From Sporosarcina sp. FSL K6-2383 (GTDB lineage Bacteria; Bacillota; Bacilli; Bacillales_A; Planococcaceae): a stretch of DNA of 64,000 bases. The stretch covers positions 783,501 to 847,500 of the forward strand of contig NZ_CP152017.1 of NCBI RefSeq assembly GCF_038618305.1, in the 5' to 3' direction. The notes below the pieces were generated by a model. The model did not search any database. It worked only from the letters and a program-made list of their open reading frames with translations, and had not been told where the DNA came from. The translations under genes were made by a program, and so were the position numbers. Numbering within the stretch: position 1 is the stretch's first letter; each line of letters opens with the position of its first letter. This document shows, piece after piece, positions 8,930 through 17,361 of the stretch.

Positions 8930-9090
8930 AACGATGGAGGGCAGGTCTTCTGGCTCGCGCTTCATTCTTCCAGCCAGCCTTCCCATGGATTTACTCCACA
9001 GTGGCTTTTTTGGCGGTCGTCAGCGCTTACAGTTGCGGGGACAGCTCCGGATTTTCCCGGATTCCCTTTTAAACCGATATCGGTACCCAT
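8930..9090 (-). promoter_or_regulatory. Cobalamin riboswitch aptamer, copy 1
   Basis: Read on the minus strand it contains the elements of a B12 riboswitch: GGTACCGATATCGGTT, GGGAATCC, the B12-box-like GCTGTCCCCGCAACTGTAA, GCCACTGTGG, TGGGAAGG and the closing AGCCAGAAGACCTGCC. The same order and nearly the same bases occur at 23079-23240 before the functional nrdE operon. With the downstream terminator it should switch off transcription when cobalamin is bound. Confidence 0.93.
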
Positions 9091-9098
9091 TCATCGTT

Positions 9099-9114
9099 CA
9101 AAAGTATATAGTGT
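9099..9114 (-). promoter_or_regulatory. Degenerate NrdR-box-like site
   Basis: CAAAAGTATATAGTGT matches the NrdR consensus ACACWATATATWGTGT at 12 of 16 positions; one half-site is intact. It lies 11 bases upstream of the aptamer, the same arrangement as the better box before the functional nrdE. Confidence 0.45.
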
Positions 9115-9185
9115 GTACAATTTACTAACTTAACACTAGCATGTAGTGGGCAAAACGTAAAGCAAGAAGGCGATATTTTGCGTGG

Positions 9186-9290
9186 CGGTCATAACCTCAT
9201 GTGAGACGGTCATAAAGTGGCTCGTGGCGGTCATAAACAACTTCAAGACGGTCATAACGTGGCTTATGCCGGTCATAACGTCAAAACGCC
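9186..9290. repeat. Five imperfect 21-bp tandem units with a CGGTCATAA core
   Basis: CGGTCATAA begins at 9186, 9207, 9228, 9249 and 9270, exactly 21 bases apart, with 12 variable bases between cores. The array lies between the opuC terminator and the promoter region of the nrdE paralogue. Open frames across it read as 7-residue repeats, a by-product of the period. Confidence 0.85.
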
Positions 9291-9295
9291 GTGCA

Positions 9296-9332
9296 AAAAC
9301 CGCATCTCTCGCTTGCGGAGAGGTGCGGTTTC
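9296..9332 (-). terminator. Terminator of the opuC operon
   Basis: AACCGCATCTCTC and GGAGAGGTGCGGTT form a stem just after the last opuC gene; on the minus strand it is followed by a short T run. Confidence 0.8.
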
Positions 9333-9339
9333 GCATTCA

Positions 9340-10227
9340 TCATTCTTCCATTAACCCTGACTCAATAAGGAACTGCTGTGCAACTTTCTCCACCATCATT
9401 CCCTCATTATCCACTTTAGCATTCATCTTCTGCATTGCTTCTTCGTCAATCATGTCTGCCAGTTGCTCGAGTACTTCTTCAATCTCAGGGTACTCCACTA
9501 ATGTTTCTTTTCGTACAAGGGGCAGTGCATGGTAAGGCGGAAAGTAGGATTTATCATCCTCTAGCACACGTAAGTCGTAATCTTGTAACTGACCGTCTGT
9601 CGTGTACGAGTTAATGACGTCTACTTCATGAGCGCCGATGGAACGATACATGATGCCGTGATCCATTCCTTTGACGTCTTTGAATTTCAATCCATATTCT
9701 TCCTGGAATCCAGGCAAGCCATCTGGACGGTCGATAAATTCAAAGACAGCACCGAGTATAAAGTCTTCCGAGACATTAGCGAAGTCACTGAATGTCTTGA
9801 CGCCAAGTTCCTCGGCTCTTGATTCATCTAACGCTAATGTGTACGTATTATTGAAGCCGAATGTGTCGAAGGCGATAATGCCATCTTCATTGACTAGTCG
9901 TTTGGTAGTCGCCAGTGTCTCCTCGGCTGTGCCTGGGTCTTCGTGATAATAGTTAACGACAATCGTTCCCGTGTAATCGGGTACGACATCGATTAGGCCG
10001 TTCAGCATAGCGTTCCAAACGACGTTGGAGCCGCCGAGATTTTCTTTGTAAACGACTTCGATATCTGTTTTATTTTCAATCAATTGCCCCATGACATGTG
10101 ACAAAATGATACTTTCTGTATTATTCCGAGAGCCTAGTGTTAGTGAATCTTTTTCGATGAAAATACAGCCTGACAGCATACTTGCAATAAGGCCTACCAA
10201 CATCAATACAATAAATTTATTTTTCAT
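9340..10227 (-). CDS. opuCC: Osmoprotectant ABC transporter substrate-binding lipoprotein
   Basis: This is the extracytoplasmic binding protein for glycine betaine, choline or related compatible solutes (OpuAC/ProX fold). The signal peptide is MKNKFIVLMLVGLIASMLSGC with the lipidated Cys at 21. The body has GSRNNTESIILSHVMGQLIE, DVVPDYTGT and the C-terminal VAQQFLIESGL. The start at 10227 is preferred to an upstream frame extension because AAGGA lies upstream and the permease stop is only two bases away. It is the last gene of the three-gene operon. Confidence 0.92.
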   Translation of the reverse strand: MKNKFIVLMLVGLIASMLSGCIFIEKDSLTLGSRNNTESIILSHVMGQLIENKTDIEVVYKENLGGSNVVWNAMLNGLIDVVPDYTGTIVVNYYHEDPGTAEETLATTKRLVNEDGIIAFDTFGFNNTYTLALDESRAEELGVKTFSDFANVSEDFILGAVFEFIDRPDGLPGFQEEYGLKFKDVKGMDHGIMYRSIGAHEVDVINSYTTDGQLQDYDLRVLEDDKSYFPPYHALPLVRKETLVEYPEIEEVLEQLADMIDEEAMQKMNAKVDNEGMMVEKVAQQFLIESGLMEE

Positions 10228-10229
10228 AC

Positions 10230-10883
10230 TTACTTCAATCCTTCCGGCGTCGTCCATTTTTCAAACGCACCGAAGAGTGTTTCTAGTACAATTGCAAGAA
10301 GTGCTGCTGGAATTGCACCAAGTAAAATCAAACCATCAATGCCGCGCGTAATTCCAAGGAAAATGAAATCTCCGAGTCCGCCTGCACCGATAAATGCAGC
10401 AAGCGTTGCTGTACCTACGTTAATGACAGCTGCAGTTCGAATGCCGGCCATGATAACTGGAAGCGCAAGTGGCAGTTCCACTTTGAATAGAATTTGCATA
10501 CTTGTCATACCCATCCCTTTTGCCGCTTCGGTTGTCGCTTTATCAACGTCTTTAATGCCGGCATACGTGTTGCGGATAATCGGTAACAAGGAATATAGGA
10601 ATAGGGCAGCGATTGCTGTTTTGACACCAATCCCGAAAATGGGAATCATGAAACCGAGTAGTGCAAGGCTTGGAATGGTTTGCATAACGCCAGCACCACC
10701 AAGTACGACGGTTGTCAGTTTTGGAACCCGTGTAATCAAAATACCAAGTGTAATTCCAAGAGCAATGGCAATGAGCATTGAGAAGAATACGAGCTGAATA
10801 TGGACAGACGTTGCTTCAAGTACCTCTTCCCAGCGCATTTGTGATTGTTGGACAAGTTGTTGCCAAATTGTTAAGTTATTCAT
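10230..10883 (-). CDS. opuCB: Osmoprotectant ABC transporter permease
   Basis: The 217-residue inner-membrane subunit has five or six hydrophobic helices. It carries the EAA-type contact loop with the ATPase (ATTEAAKGMGMTSMQILFKVELPLALPVIMAGIRTA) and the family C-terminus GLGDFIFLGITRG. It starts at ATG 10883 with GGAGGAAAGCC upstream and overlaps the ATPase stop by ATGA. Bacillus opuC has two permease genes; only one is present here, so the channel is probably a homodimer. Confidence 0.92.
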   Translation of the reverse strand: MNNLTIWQQLVQQSQMRWEEVLEATSVHIQLVFFSMLIAIALGITLGILITRVPKLTTVVLGGAGVMQTIPSLALLGFMIPIFGIGVKTAIAALFLYSLLPIIRNTYAGIKDVDKATTEAAKGMGMTSMQILFKVELPLALPVIMAGIRTAAVINVGTATLAAFIGAGGLGDFIFLGITRGIDGLILLGAIPAALLAIVLETLFGAFEKWTTPEGLK

Positions 10884-12010
10884 TGGCTTTCCTCCGTTTC
10901 CGTCCACTGGCTGGACATAGCGGATAGCAGTGAACCTCGTGTTACGACGCCTAATACTTTTTGATGACTACCGACAATCGGAATAATACCAAAAGGCGCG
11001 TTGTCCATCATAATGATGGCGTCTTTAGCAGTAGCTGTATCTGTTAAGAAGGGTTCTCGTGGCCCCATAATTTCGTCAATCGTTTTAATAGTATCTAGCT
11101 TTTTAATCAAATCATACGCGGAAACAATTCCGAGTAACCTATTATCATCGTCGACCACAATAAGGCTTGTAATTTTGCGCTGTCGGATAAGTGAAAGTGC
11201 TTTTTCCGGAGATCGGTGAGGTAGAGAGGTGACGACCGATTCCGACATAATCTCGGTAACGGGCATGAGTTCAGGGTTTTGGGTAATCCGATGTTTCCCA
11301 ATGAACTCCTCTACAAAGCCGTGGGCTGGTTCATGTAGTAATTTCTCTGGAGTGTCCAACTGTAGAAGCTTACCGTCTTTCATAATAGCGATACGATCGC
11401 CCATTTTTAACGCTTCGTCCATATCGTGGGTAACAAAAACGAATGTCTTATTCAATTTTTTATGCAATGCGCTTACCTCTTCTTGTAACTGGTCACGTGT
11501 TAATGGATCGAGTGCACTGAACGGTTCGTCCATTAAGATAATATCGGGGTTGCCTGCAAGGGCTCTTGCGATACCGACACGTTGCTGTTGACCACCTGAA
11601 AGTTCCTTTGGATAGCGCGTGGCAAATATGTCTGGATCAAGACCGACTAAATCGAGCAGCTCGTTGACACGGGCTTTGACTTCTTTAGGGTTCCAGCCTT
11701 TTAGTTGGGGAACAATCGCGATGTTTTTTTCGATGGTGTAATGGGGGAAAAGGCCAATTTGTTGGATGACATAGCCTATGTTTCTACGTAATTCTGACGG
11801 ATTATACGAATTGATATCTTTGCCGTTGATAGAAATCGTTCCACTTGTATGTGGTTCCATCTTGTTAATCATTTTCATCGTTGTCGATTTACCCGAACCA
11901 CTTGGTCCAATTAACACAAGAAATTCACCTTGCTGAATATCAAAGTTGATAGATTTAACAGCTTGGAATCCGTCACCATACACTTTGCTTACGTTTTCAA
12001 ATTTTAACAT
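10880..12010 (-). CDS. opuCA: Osmoprotectant ABC transporter ATPase with CBS domains
   Basis: The ATPase domain (residues 1-240) has Walker A GPSGSGKST, the signature LSGGQQQRVGIARAL, Walker B IILMDEPFSALD and the switch histidine in FVTHD. Residues 250-370 hold two CBS repeats (VTSLPHRSPEKALSLIRQRKITS, EPFLTDTATAKDAIIMM). In OpuCA-type transporters these sense ionic strength or cyclic di-AMP. It begins at ATG 12010 after GGAGGTACGT and leads the operon. Confidence 0.94.
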   Translation of the reverse strand: MLKFENVSKVYGDGFQAVKSINFDIQQGEFLVLIGPSGSGKSTTMKMINKMEPHTSGTISINGKDINSYNPSELRRNIGYVIQQIGLFPHYTIEKNIAIVPQLKGWNPKEVKARVNELLDLVGLDPDIFATRYPKELSGGQQQRVGIARALAGNPDIILMDEPFSALDPLTRDQLQEEVSALHKKLNKTFVFVTHDMDEALKMGDRIAIMKDGKLLQLDTPEKLLHEPAHGFVEEFIGKHRITQNPELMPVTEIMSESVVTSLPHRSPEKALSLIRQRKITSLIVVDDDNRLLGIVSAYDLIKKLDTIKTIDEIMGPREPFLTDTATAKDAIIMMDNAPFGIIPIVGSHQKVLGVVTRGSLLSAMSSQWTETEESQ

Positions 12011-12191
12011 ACGTACCTCCTGTAGTTTTTTAAAAAAGAAAAAATTAAAAAATAGTAGATAAAAAAATAACGAAAAGCTAATAAAAAAGAAGCCCTATTT
12101 AGCTCCGATTTGTGTCGGAACAACGCCTCTAGTAACCAGTATAACATAATATTGACGATTTTTCATTATTTAAACTTGTTTAGTCTACTTA

Positions 12192-12221
12192 TTGCTTGTC
12201 TGTAACAATTTCAATTAGAAT
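12192..12221 (+). promoter_or_regulatory. Probable SigA promoter of the bce-like two-component operon
   Basis: TTGCTT (12192) and TAGAAT (12216) are separated by 18 bases and lie 27 bases before the ATG of the response regulator. The rest of the 238-bp divergent gap is AT-rich and shows no other clear site. Confidence 0.5.
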
Positions 12222-12248
12222 AAATGAAAGGAAGGAAGTGCATCGGAA

Positions 12249-12932
12249 ATGGATATGACTATTTTCATCGTTGAGGATGATGTCGCGATTTTTAATTCAT
12301 TAAAAGAACGGCTTGAGCAGTGGTCTCTTCATGTGACGGGACCAGATGATTTTCATGATGTCATGGGAGCTTTCATTCAAGAGAAGCCACATTTGGTGAT
12401 GATGGATATTCAGTTGCCTGCCTACGATGGTTTTCATTGGTGTCGTGAAATACGTGCCGTGTCAAAGGTACCCATCATTTTTCTGTCATCCCGAGATCAT
12501 CCCATGGATATGGTTATGGCGATGAATATGGGGGCGGATGATTATATTCAGAAGCCGTTTCATACGGATGTGTTGCTGGCAAAAATCCAAGCGATTTTAC
12601 GGCGCACTTATGCGTATGGTGAAGAGGCATCAGATGTACTGGAATGGAATGGTGCAGTCATTGATATGAAGCGCGGCGTTATTCGGAAGGATAGCGAAGA
12701 AGTAGAGTTGACGAAGAATGAGTTTTTCATCTTGGCGGTGCTTGTGCAATCGACGGATGAGATTGTATCGCGTGACGACCTGATTCGCAAACTGTGGGAT
12801 GATGAACGATTTGTCAATGATAATACGCTAACTGTCAATATGACCCGATTACGTCAAAAGCTTGCGGAACTCGAGCTAGGGGAAGCGGTGATTACGAAAA
12901 AAGGGCTCGGCTATATGGCGATTACGTTGTAG
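12249..12932 (+). CDS. Bce/Yxd-type response regulator (OmpR family)
   Basis: The receiver domain has the acidic pair in FIVEDD, the phospho-acceptor Asp53 in MMDIQLPAYDG and the conserved Lys in DDYIQKPF. A winged-helix DNA-binding domain occupies residues 130-227 (ELTKNEFFILAVL ... DNTLTVNMTRLRQKL ... KGLGYMA). The length of 227 is usual. It is followed after 15 bases by its sensor kinase. The later bceAB-type transporter and yxeA place it in the antimicrobial-peptide-sensing family (BceR, YxdJ, PsdR); which peptide it answers to is unknown. Confidence 0.9.
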   Translation: MDMTIFIVEDDVAIFNSLKERLEQWSLHVTGPDDFHDVMGAFIQEKPHLVMMDIQLPAYDGFHWCREIRAVSKVPIIFLSSRDHPMDMVMAMNMGADDYIQKPFHTDVLLAKIQAILRRTYAYGEEASDVLEWNGAVIDMKRGVIRKDSEEVELTKNEFFILAVLVQSTDEIVSRDDLIRKLWDDERFVNDNTLTVNMTRLRQKLAELELGEAVITKKGLGYMAITL

Positions 12933-12947
12933 GAAGGAGATGTCCAC

Positions 12948-13985
12948 GTGTTCATAAGTTATTTGAAGGATATGATGAGCTGGATTGCCTTTTTCTTACT
13001 TGCGCTTGGTTTGACGGATATGCTTATTTGGCTCGATCAGGGAATTGACGCGAAATTTTCGTCTGTATTCTATGTCAATGTGTTACTTATTATAGCTCTC
13101 GTCCTTTTTATCGGCTGGCGTTATCGAAAAGAAATGAAGTTTACGAAAGAGTTAGCTTTACTGACGAATGATTCCACAACGGATTGGCATGAAATATTGC
13201 CAGAAACAATTTTTATGCGTGATGAAATGACAAAAGAAGTGTTGCAGCGGGCTGCGTTGTTATTTTCAAAAGAACTGGCTGATAGTAGGCGAGCAAATAT
13301 TATCGAAAGCGACTATACTGCTGCATGGGTACATGAAGTCAAAGCACCGCTGACCGCGATGAAACTACTTATTGATTCATATGGTAAAGATCCAGCTATT
13401 CGCAAACTAGAGACGGAATGGCTACGTGTTTATTTGTTAATTGACCAACAACTTTACATATCACGGCTGTCAACCTTGGAAGCAGATTACATTGTGGAAA
13501 AAACAGGCGTTCACCGATTAGCTACGGCAGAAGTCCGTGAATTGGCAACATGGTGTATGGAAAAGAATATTGCTGTTGAATTTGAAGGGGAAGACGCAAA
13601 GGTAGTAACCGATGTTAAATGGAGTCGATTTATTATCCGTCAAATTTTGACGAACGCAGTGAAGTATAGCCAGGCGGGCGGTACGATTTGTATCTTAACG
13701 AGTGTTAAGTCAAGTGGTAACGTTGTGCTGACCATAAAAGATGAAGGTCCAGGCATAAAATCGTACGACCTTTCCCGTATTTTTGATAAGGGATTTACTG
13801 GAGGGATGGGACGACTTCAAAATGCAGCGACAGGACTCGGACTTTATTTGGCAAAGACAGTGGCCGATAAGCTTGGAATCACATTGGTCGCGGAATCAAT
13901 CATGAATCAAGGAACTACGATTACGATGATTTTTCCGACTGAAAATGAATTTGATAGTATACGCATACTTCGTAAGGGTGGGTAA
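12948..13985 (+). CDS. Bce/Yxd-type intramembrane-sensing histidine kinase
   Basis: Two transmembrane helices (about residues 12-30 and 39-58) are separated by a very short outside loop, the hallmark of intramembrane-sensing kinases. They are followed by the H-box AAWVHEVKAPLTAMK (His129) and an ATPase domain with NAVKYS, DEGPGIKSYDLSRIFDKGFTG and GLGLYLAK. Such kinases get their signal from the partner BceAB-like transporter. It starts at GTG 12948 behind AGGAAGGAGATG. Confidence 0.92.
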   Translation: MFISYLKDMMSWIAFFLLALGLTDMLIWLDQGIDAKFSSVFYVNVLLIIALVLFIGWRYRKEMKFTKELALLTNDSTTDWHEILPETIFMRDEMTKEVLQRAALLFSKELADSRRANIIESDYTAAWVHEVKAPLTAMKLLIDSYGKDPAIRKLETEWLRVYLLIDQQLYISRLSTLEADYIVEKTGVHRLATAEVRELATWCMEKNIAVEFEGEDAKVVTDVKWSRFIIRQILTNAVKYSQAGGTICILTSVKSSGNVVLTIKDEGPGIKSYDLSRIFDKGFTGGMGRLQNAATGLGLYLAKTVADKLGITLVAESIMNQGTTITMIFPTENEFDSIRILRKGG

Positions 13986-14052
13986 AAGTAATTAATGACG
14001 GAATCACTTTTAATTGGTGAAATTGTTCATTTTAGAAAGGATAATTTTAAAA

Positions 14053-14622
14053 ATGGAAATTAATAATCTGATTAGAGTTAAAACAAGATGGGAATTAAGA
14101 GATTGGCTTGAGAGAAATTCAGAGACAGAAAGTTTTTGTTGGGTAATCGTAAGTGTGACTGAACGATCAGAAGTTATTCAGTATTTAGATGCGGTTGAAG
14201 AAGCATTATGTTTCGGGTGGATTGATAGTGTAAAGAAGAAAATATCAGCTACTGAAACAGCCCAAAGGCTTTCCAAAAGAAAGAAAAAAAGTAATTGGAC
14301 AGAATTAAATAAAGAAAGAGCAAGGAGATTAGATAAACTAGGTTTGATGAAAGAGGGAGGACTGAAAATTCTTCCTAATATGCAACCTGAATCATTTATG
14401 ATAGATAAAGATATTAAAGCTCGTTTGCAAGAAGATGAACAAATATATCAGAACTTCATTAATTTTCCTGAACTATATAGGAGAATTAGAATTGATACCA
14501 TACAAAGTTATAAAAATGAACCTGATACTTTTAATAAAAGGTTGGATAAATTTATTGAAAATACAAGAAAAAACAAAATGTATGGTCAGTGGAATGACAA
14601 TGGACGCTTAATCAATTATTGA
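14053..14622 (+). CDS. YdeI/OmpD-associated family protein
   Basis: The protein matches the YdeI family (COG4430), with the family pattern FGWIDSVKKKI ... QRLSKRKKKSNWTELNKERARRL ... GLMKEGG. The molecular function is not established; family members have been linked to bacteriocin or peptide tolerance. The start at ATG 14053 follows AGAAAGGA. The gene is visibly more AT-rich than the bce genes on either side and starts a three-gene block that separates the sensor kinase from the transporter. Confidence 0.8.
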   Translation: MEINNLIRVKTRWELRDWLERNSETESFCWVIVSVTERSEVIQYLDAVEEALCFGWIDSVKKKISATETAQRLSKRKKKSNWTELNKERARRLDKLGLMKEGGLKILPNMQPESFMIDKDIKARLQEDEQIYQNFINFPELYRRIRIDTIQSYKNEPDTFNKRLDKFIENTRKNKMYGQWNDNGRLINY

Positions 14623-14638
14623 GAGAAGGAAATGAGAA

Positions 14639-15553
14639 TTGAAATTAGAACGTTTGCTATCGATCATATTCAAGCTCTTACATAATGAAATTTTGTCAGC
14701 TTCTCGTTTAGCTGATGAATTTCAAGTATCATCAAGGACAATTTATAGAGACATCGAAACGATTTGTATGGCTGGTATACCAGTCGTTTCTTACCAAGGT
14801 ACTAACGGTGGTTTTGGTATAATACAAGGATACAAATTTGATAAAAGCTTAATGGGTTCTTATGACGTTATGAATCTAATCACAGTATTAAATAGTCTAT
14901 CGAGTATTTTTGAAGATAAGGAAGTTGAACATACGATAGATAGATTGAAAATACTGGATACAAATGTCGAAAATGAGTCTTTACTGATTGACTTAGAAAG
15001 CCATAGAACGGAATCAAATTCATTAATGAATCTACGAAAAGCTGTACATGAAAAAAGGATAATCCACTTTGATTATGTAAGTAATAAAAATGAATTTACA
15101 TCACGTGAATTAGAGCCTATTCACCTTCATTATAAGTTCCGCAGCTGGTATTTATATGGTTATTGCAGAGGACGTCAGAATTATAGAGAATTTAGAGTAT
15201 CACGTATGATGAGTATAACTCTGACGCAAGAAAAGTTTCTACAGAATCACGAAATTAAACGTGATTCATCTCATTCAAACTGTAATCCAGAAGGATTTGA
15301 AGATGTAATCATACGGGTGAATCCTAATTCCTTAGTAGACGTATTAGACCAATTCCAACACTCTTCAAAAGTCATTCACAATGATGGAAGTATGTCATTT
15401 ACCATTTCTGTTTATCAGCCACTACATGCTGGATGGCTTAAATCTATTCTTCTAAGCTTTGGTAGTGGGGCTGAAATTATAAAACCTATGGAGCTGCAGT
15501 CGGTTTTAGTAGATGAAGCAAGAAAAATAATTAAAGTTTATAAGGATGTATGA
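14639..15553 (+). CDS. HTH-WYL transcriptional regulator (YafY/YobV type)
   Basis: The N-terminal helix-turn-helix (LADEFQVSSRTIYRDIETICMAGIPV) is of the DeoR-like type. It is followed by a WYL domain (HFDYVSNKNEFTSRELEPIHLHYKFRSWYLYGYCRGRQNYREFRVSRM) and a C-terminal extension. WYL domains bind ligands, often nucleic-acid-derived. It begins at TTG 14639, 16 bases after the YdeI gene, with GAGAGAAGGA upstream. It probably controls its neighbours. Confidence 0.9.
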   Translation: MKLERLLSIIFKLLHNEILSASRLADEFQVSSRTIYRDIETICMAGIPVVSYQGTNGGFGIIQGYKFDKSLMGSYDVMNLITVLNSLSSIFEDKEVEHTIDRLKILDTNVENESLLIDLESHRTESNSLMNLRKAVHEKRIIHFDYVSNKNEFTSRELEPIHLHYKFRSWYLYGYCRGRQNYREFRVSRMMSITLTQEKFLQNHEIKRDSSHSNCNPEGFEDVIIRVNPNSLVDVLDQFQHSSKVIHNDGSMSFTISVYQPLHAGWLKSILLSFGSGAEIIKPMELQSVLVDEARKIIKVYKDV

Positions 15554-15577
15554 CAGACTGCTGTCATATATCTTTTT
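15550..15577 (+). terminator. Terminator after the WYL regulator
   Basis: ATGACAG/CTGTCAT stem closely followed by a seven-T run. Confidence 0.75.
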
Positions 15578-15616
15578 TTATAATACAACTATCAACTGTT
15601 AAAGGAGAGATGTTAC

Positions 15617-16117
15617 ATGAACCATGCAAAAAAAATGTATGAGTACCACGTTTGGGCTAATAAGGTGTTACTAGAAAGGGTAAAAGAGTTACCGGGCAAT
15701 GTCCTATATAAAGAGGTTAGTAGCTCATATCCAACTATTGCTCAAACGTTTAGTCACATCTATGTGGTAGACATTATGTGGTTACAGGTACTTAAAGGAA
15801 TTGATATGCAAGAAGCATTAGAAGCTTCTATGGTTTTAGTAGAAAAGATTAATTTGTATTCTGTAGATGAATTCGTTAAGTCGTATGAAGATCTAGCATT
15901 GCAGTATGAAGAATGGATGAATAGCCAAAAAGATTTAGAACAAAAAAAGAATTTGAATAATCCTTGGTCAGGTGTGAGAGAAACTGCTTACTCAGAAATT
16001 TTATTTCATGTTGCTAATCATGGTACGTATCATCGAGGTAACATAACAACTATGTTGAGACAGCAAGGACACGCTTCGACAATGAATGATCTCTCTTTAC
16101 ATTGGTATATGAGCTAG
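15617..16117 (+). CDS. DinB family protein
   Basis: This 166-residue four-helix-bundle protein has the DinB metal-site histidines in TFSHIYVVDIMWL (about 49) and ILFHVANHGTYHRGNITTML (about 136 and 140). Related proteins are thiol-dependent transferases or of unknown function; the name comes from a damage-inducible B. subtilis gene. It begins at ATG 15617 after AAAGGAGAGA. It closes the AT-rich insert between the bce kinase and transporter. Confidence 0.88.
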   Translation: MNHAKKMYEYHVWANKVLLERVKELPGNVLYKEVSSSYPTIAQTFSHIYVVDIMWLQVLKGIDMQEALEASMVLVEKINLYSVDEFVKSYEDLALQYEEWMNSQKDLEQKKNLNNPWSGVRETAYSEILFHVANHGTYHRGNITTMLRQQGHASTMNDLSLHWYMS

Positions 16118-16207
16118 GTCATGTAGTGCTGATGAACGAGTGGTAGCCCATGTCAATAGATATGCTGATTTCCCCCCCCTTTTTGTTGGGGCTATAGTTT
16201 AACAAGT

Positions 16208-16260
16208 CAACCTAAACAAGTCGATTCCTTAGTAGATAGGAATTCGACTTGTTTAGGTTG
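16208..16260. repeat. Long inverted repeat of unknown role
   Basis: The arm CAACCTAAACAAGTCGA-TTCCT pairs with AGGAATTCGACTTGTTTAGGTTG across an 8-base loop, with a single unpaired base. No T run follows on either strand, so it is not a plain terminator. It lies in a 464-base gene-free stretch (16118-16581) at the right border of the AT-rich insert. Apart from this hairpin and the BceR-like site I see nothing in that stretch. Confidence 0.7.
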
Positions 16261-16480
16261 AAATTTGCTTAGCGTATAAAAAAATCTGTTGACGGTACTC
16301 CTAATGGGAGTTGAAGTAACTAGCGAATCGACTGGAAACTAGATGACATTGTCCGTCAGTTTAAACTAGTGGAAACACATCCGAAGAAGTGGGTATACTT
16401 TTACGGACTTTTTCTTTGATTATTAGGAGTAGGTAGCCCGCAGGAAAAGGTCCACACCTTACGCTATTTCTTATCTAACA

Positions 16481-16494
16481 TGACAACAATGTCA
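16481..16494 (+). promoter_or_regulatory. Putative BceR-type operator
   Basis: TGACA-ACAA-TGTCA is a perfect dyad that closely fits the described BceR-family site TNACA-N4-TGTAA and lies 88 bases before the transporter start. Confidence 0.65.
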
Positions 16495-16581
16495 CATTAC
16501 CTCTCAAGTTTGTCATGCAAATCGCACGACTGTAGTTTCAAACCGAGGTACGATAGGGACATGAAAAACAGGGAGGCATAA

Positions 16582-17361
16582 TTGATGGACCAACATAAAA
16601 CGATTTTACATGCACAAAACGTGCGGAAATCATATGGGACGCGGGGCAATGTTCAACAAGTATTGAAGGGAATTGATCTTCGTGTCGGAGAAGGTGAGTT
16701 TGTCGGCATTATGGGATCGTCTGGAGCAGGAAAGACAACGCTGCTCAACGTGCTCGCCACAATTGACCGTGCAACGGAAGGAGCTATCCTCATTGGTGGT
16801 TCTGATATATCCAAGATGAAAGACGCAGAGCTATCAGCGTTTCGTCGTGACAAGCTCGGGTTCATTTTCCAAGATTATAATTTGCTCGACACATTGACAG
16901 TGAAGGAAAATATTTTACTGCCCGTATCGCTTGGGAAAATGAAGAAAAAAGTAGCGGAGGCAGAGTTCAATAGTATTGCTGATATTCTGGGCATTAAAGA
17001 GCTTGCACATAAATATCCACACGAGATTTCAGGTGGGCAAAAGCAGCGAACATCTGCGGCACGTGCCCTCATTAATAAACCATCGATGGTATTTGCGGAT
17101 GAGCCAACAGGAGCACTTGATTCCAAATCGGCGTCATCGCTACTCGGCACGATGGAAGATGTCAATAAAAAGCGTGGTGTCACGATTATGATGGTGACGC
17201 ATGATCCTTTGGCATCAAGCTATTGCAGTCGTGTGGTGTTCTTGAAAGACGGCAACATTTACTCGGAACTGTATCGTGGCGATAAAACACGACAAGCCTT
17301 CTTCCAGGACATCTTGAACGTTCAAGGCGTTCTTGGGGGTGACAGCGTTGACACTATTTGA
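16582..17361 (+). CDS. Bce/Yxd-type ABC transporter ATPase
   Basis: The 259-residue ATPase has Walker [10 protein letters not shown], signature [15 protein letters not shown], Walker [15 protein letters not shown] and MMVTHD. Together with the large permease it forms a peptide-detoxifying and sensing transporter in the MacB-like exporter group. The GGGAGGC ribosome site is good and the 3' end overlaps the permease by 14 bases. The BceR-like operator upstream suggests peptide-induced expression through the kinase/regulator pair at 12.2-14 kb. Confidence 0.94.
   Translation: MMDQHKTILHAQNVRKSYGTRGNVQQVLKGIDLRVGEGEFVGIMGSSGAGKTTLLNVLATIDRATEGAILIGGSDISKMKDAELSAFRRDKLGFIFQDYNLLDTLTVKENILLPVSLGKMKKKVAEAEFNSIADILGIKELAHKYPHEISGGQKQRTSAARALINKPSMVFADEPTGALDSKSASSLLGTMEDVNKKRGVTIMMVTHDPLASSYCSRVVFLKDGNIYSELYRGDKTRQAFFQDILNVQGVLGGDSVDTI

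Noticed and set aside
9186..9290. Possible CRISPR array
   Set aside because: The unit is 21 bp with a 9-bp core and 12-bp spacers, far below CRISPR dimensions, and no cas genes are present.
9136..9336. Open frames on both strands with 7-residue repeats over the first array (and 61296-61574 over the second)
   Set aside because: They are by-products of the 21-bp DNA period; no ribosome sites, no domain, and they run through terminators.
12102..12119. Small inverted repeat TCCGA/TCGGA upstream of opuCA as an osmoregulatory operator
   Set aside because: Only 5-bp arms and no match to a GbsR/OpcR site that I can recall.
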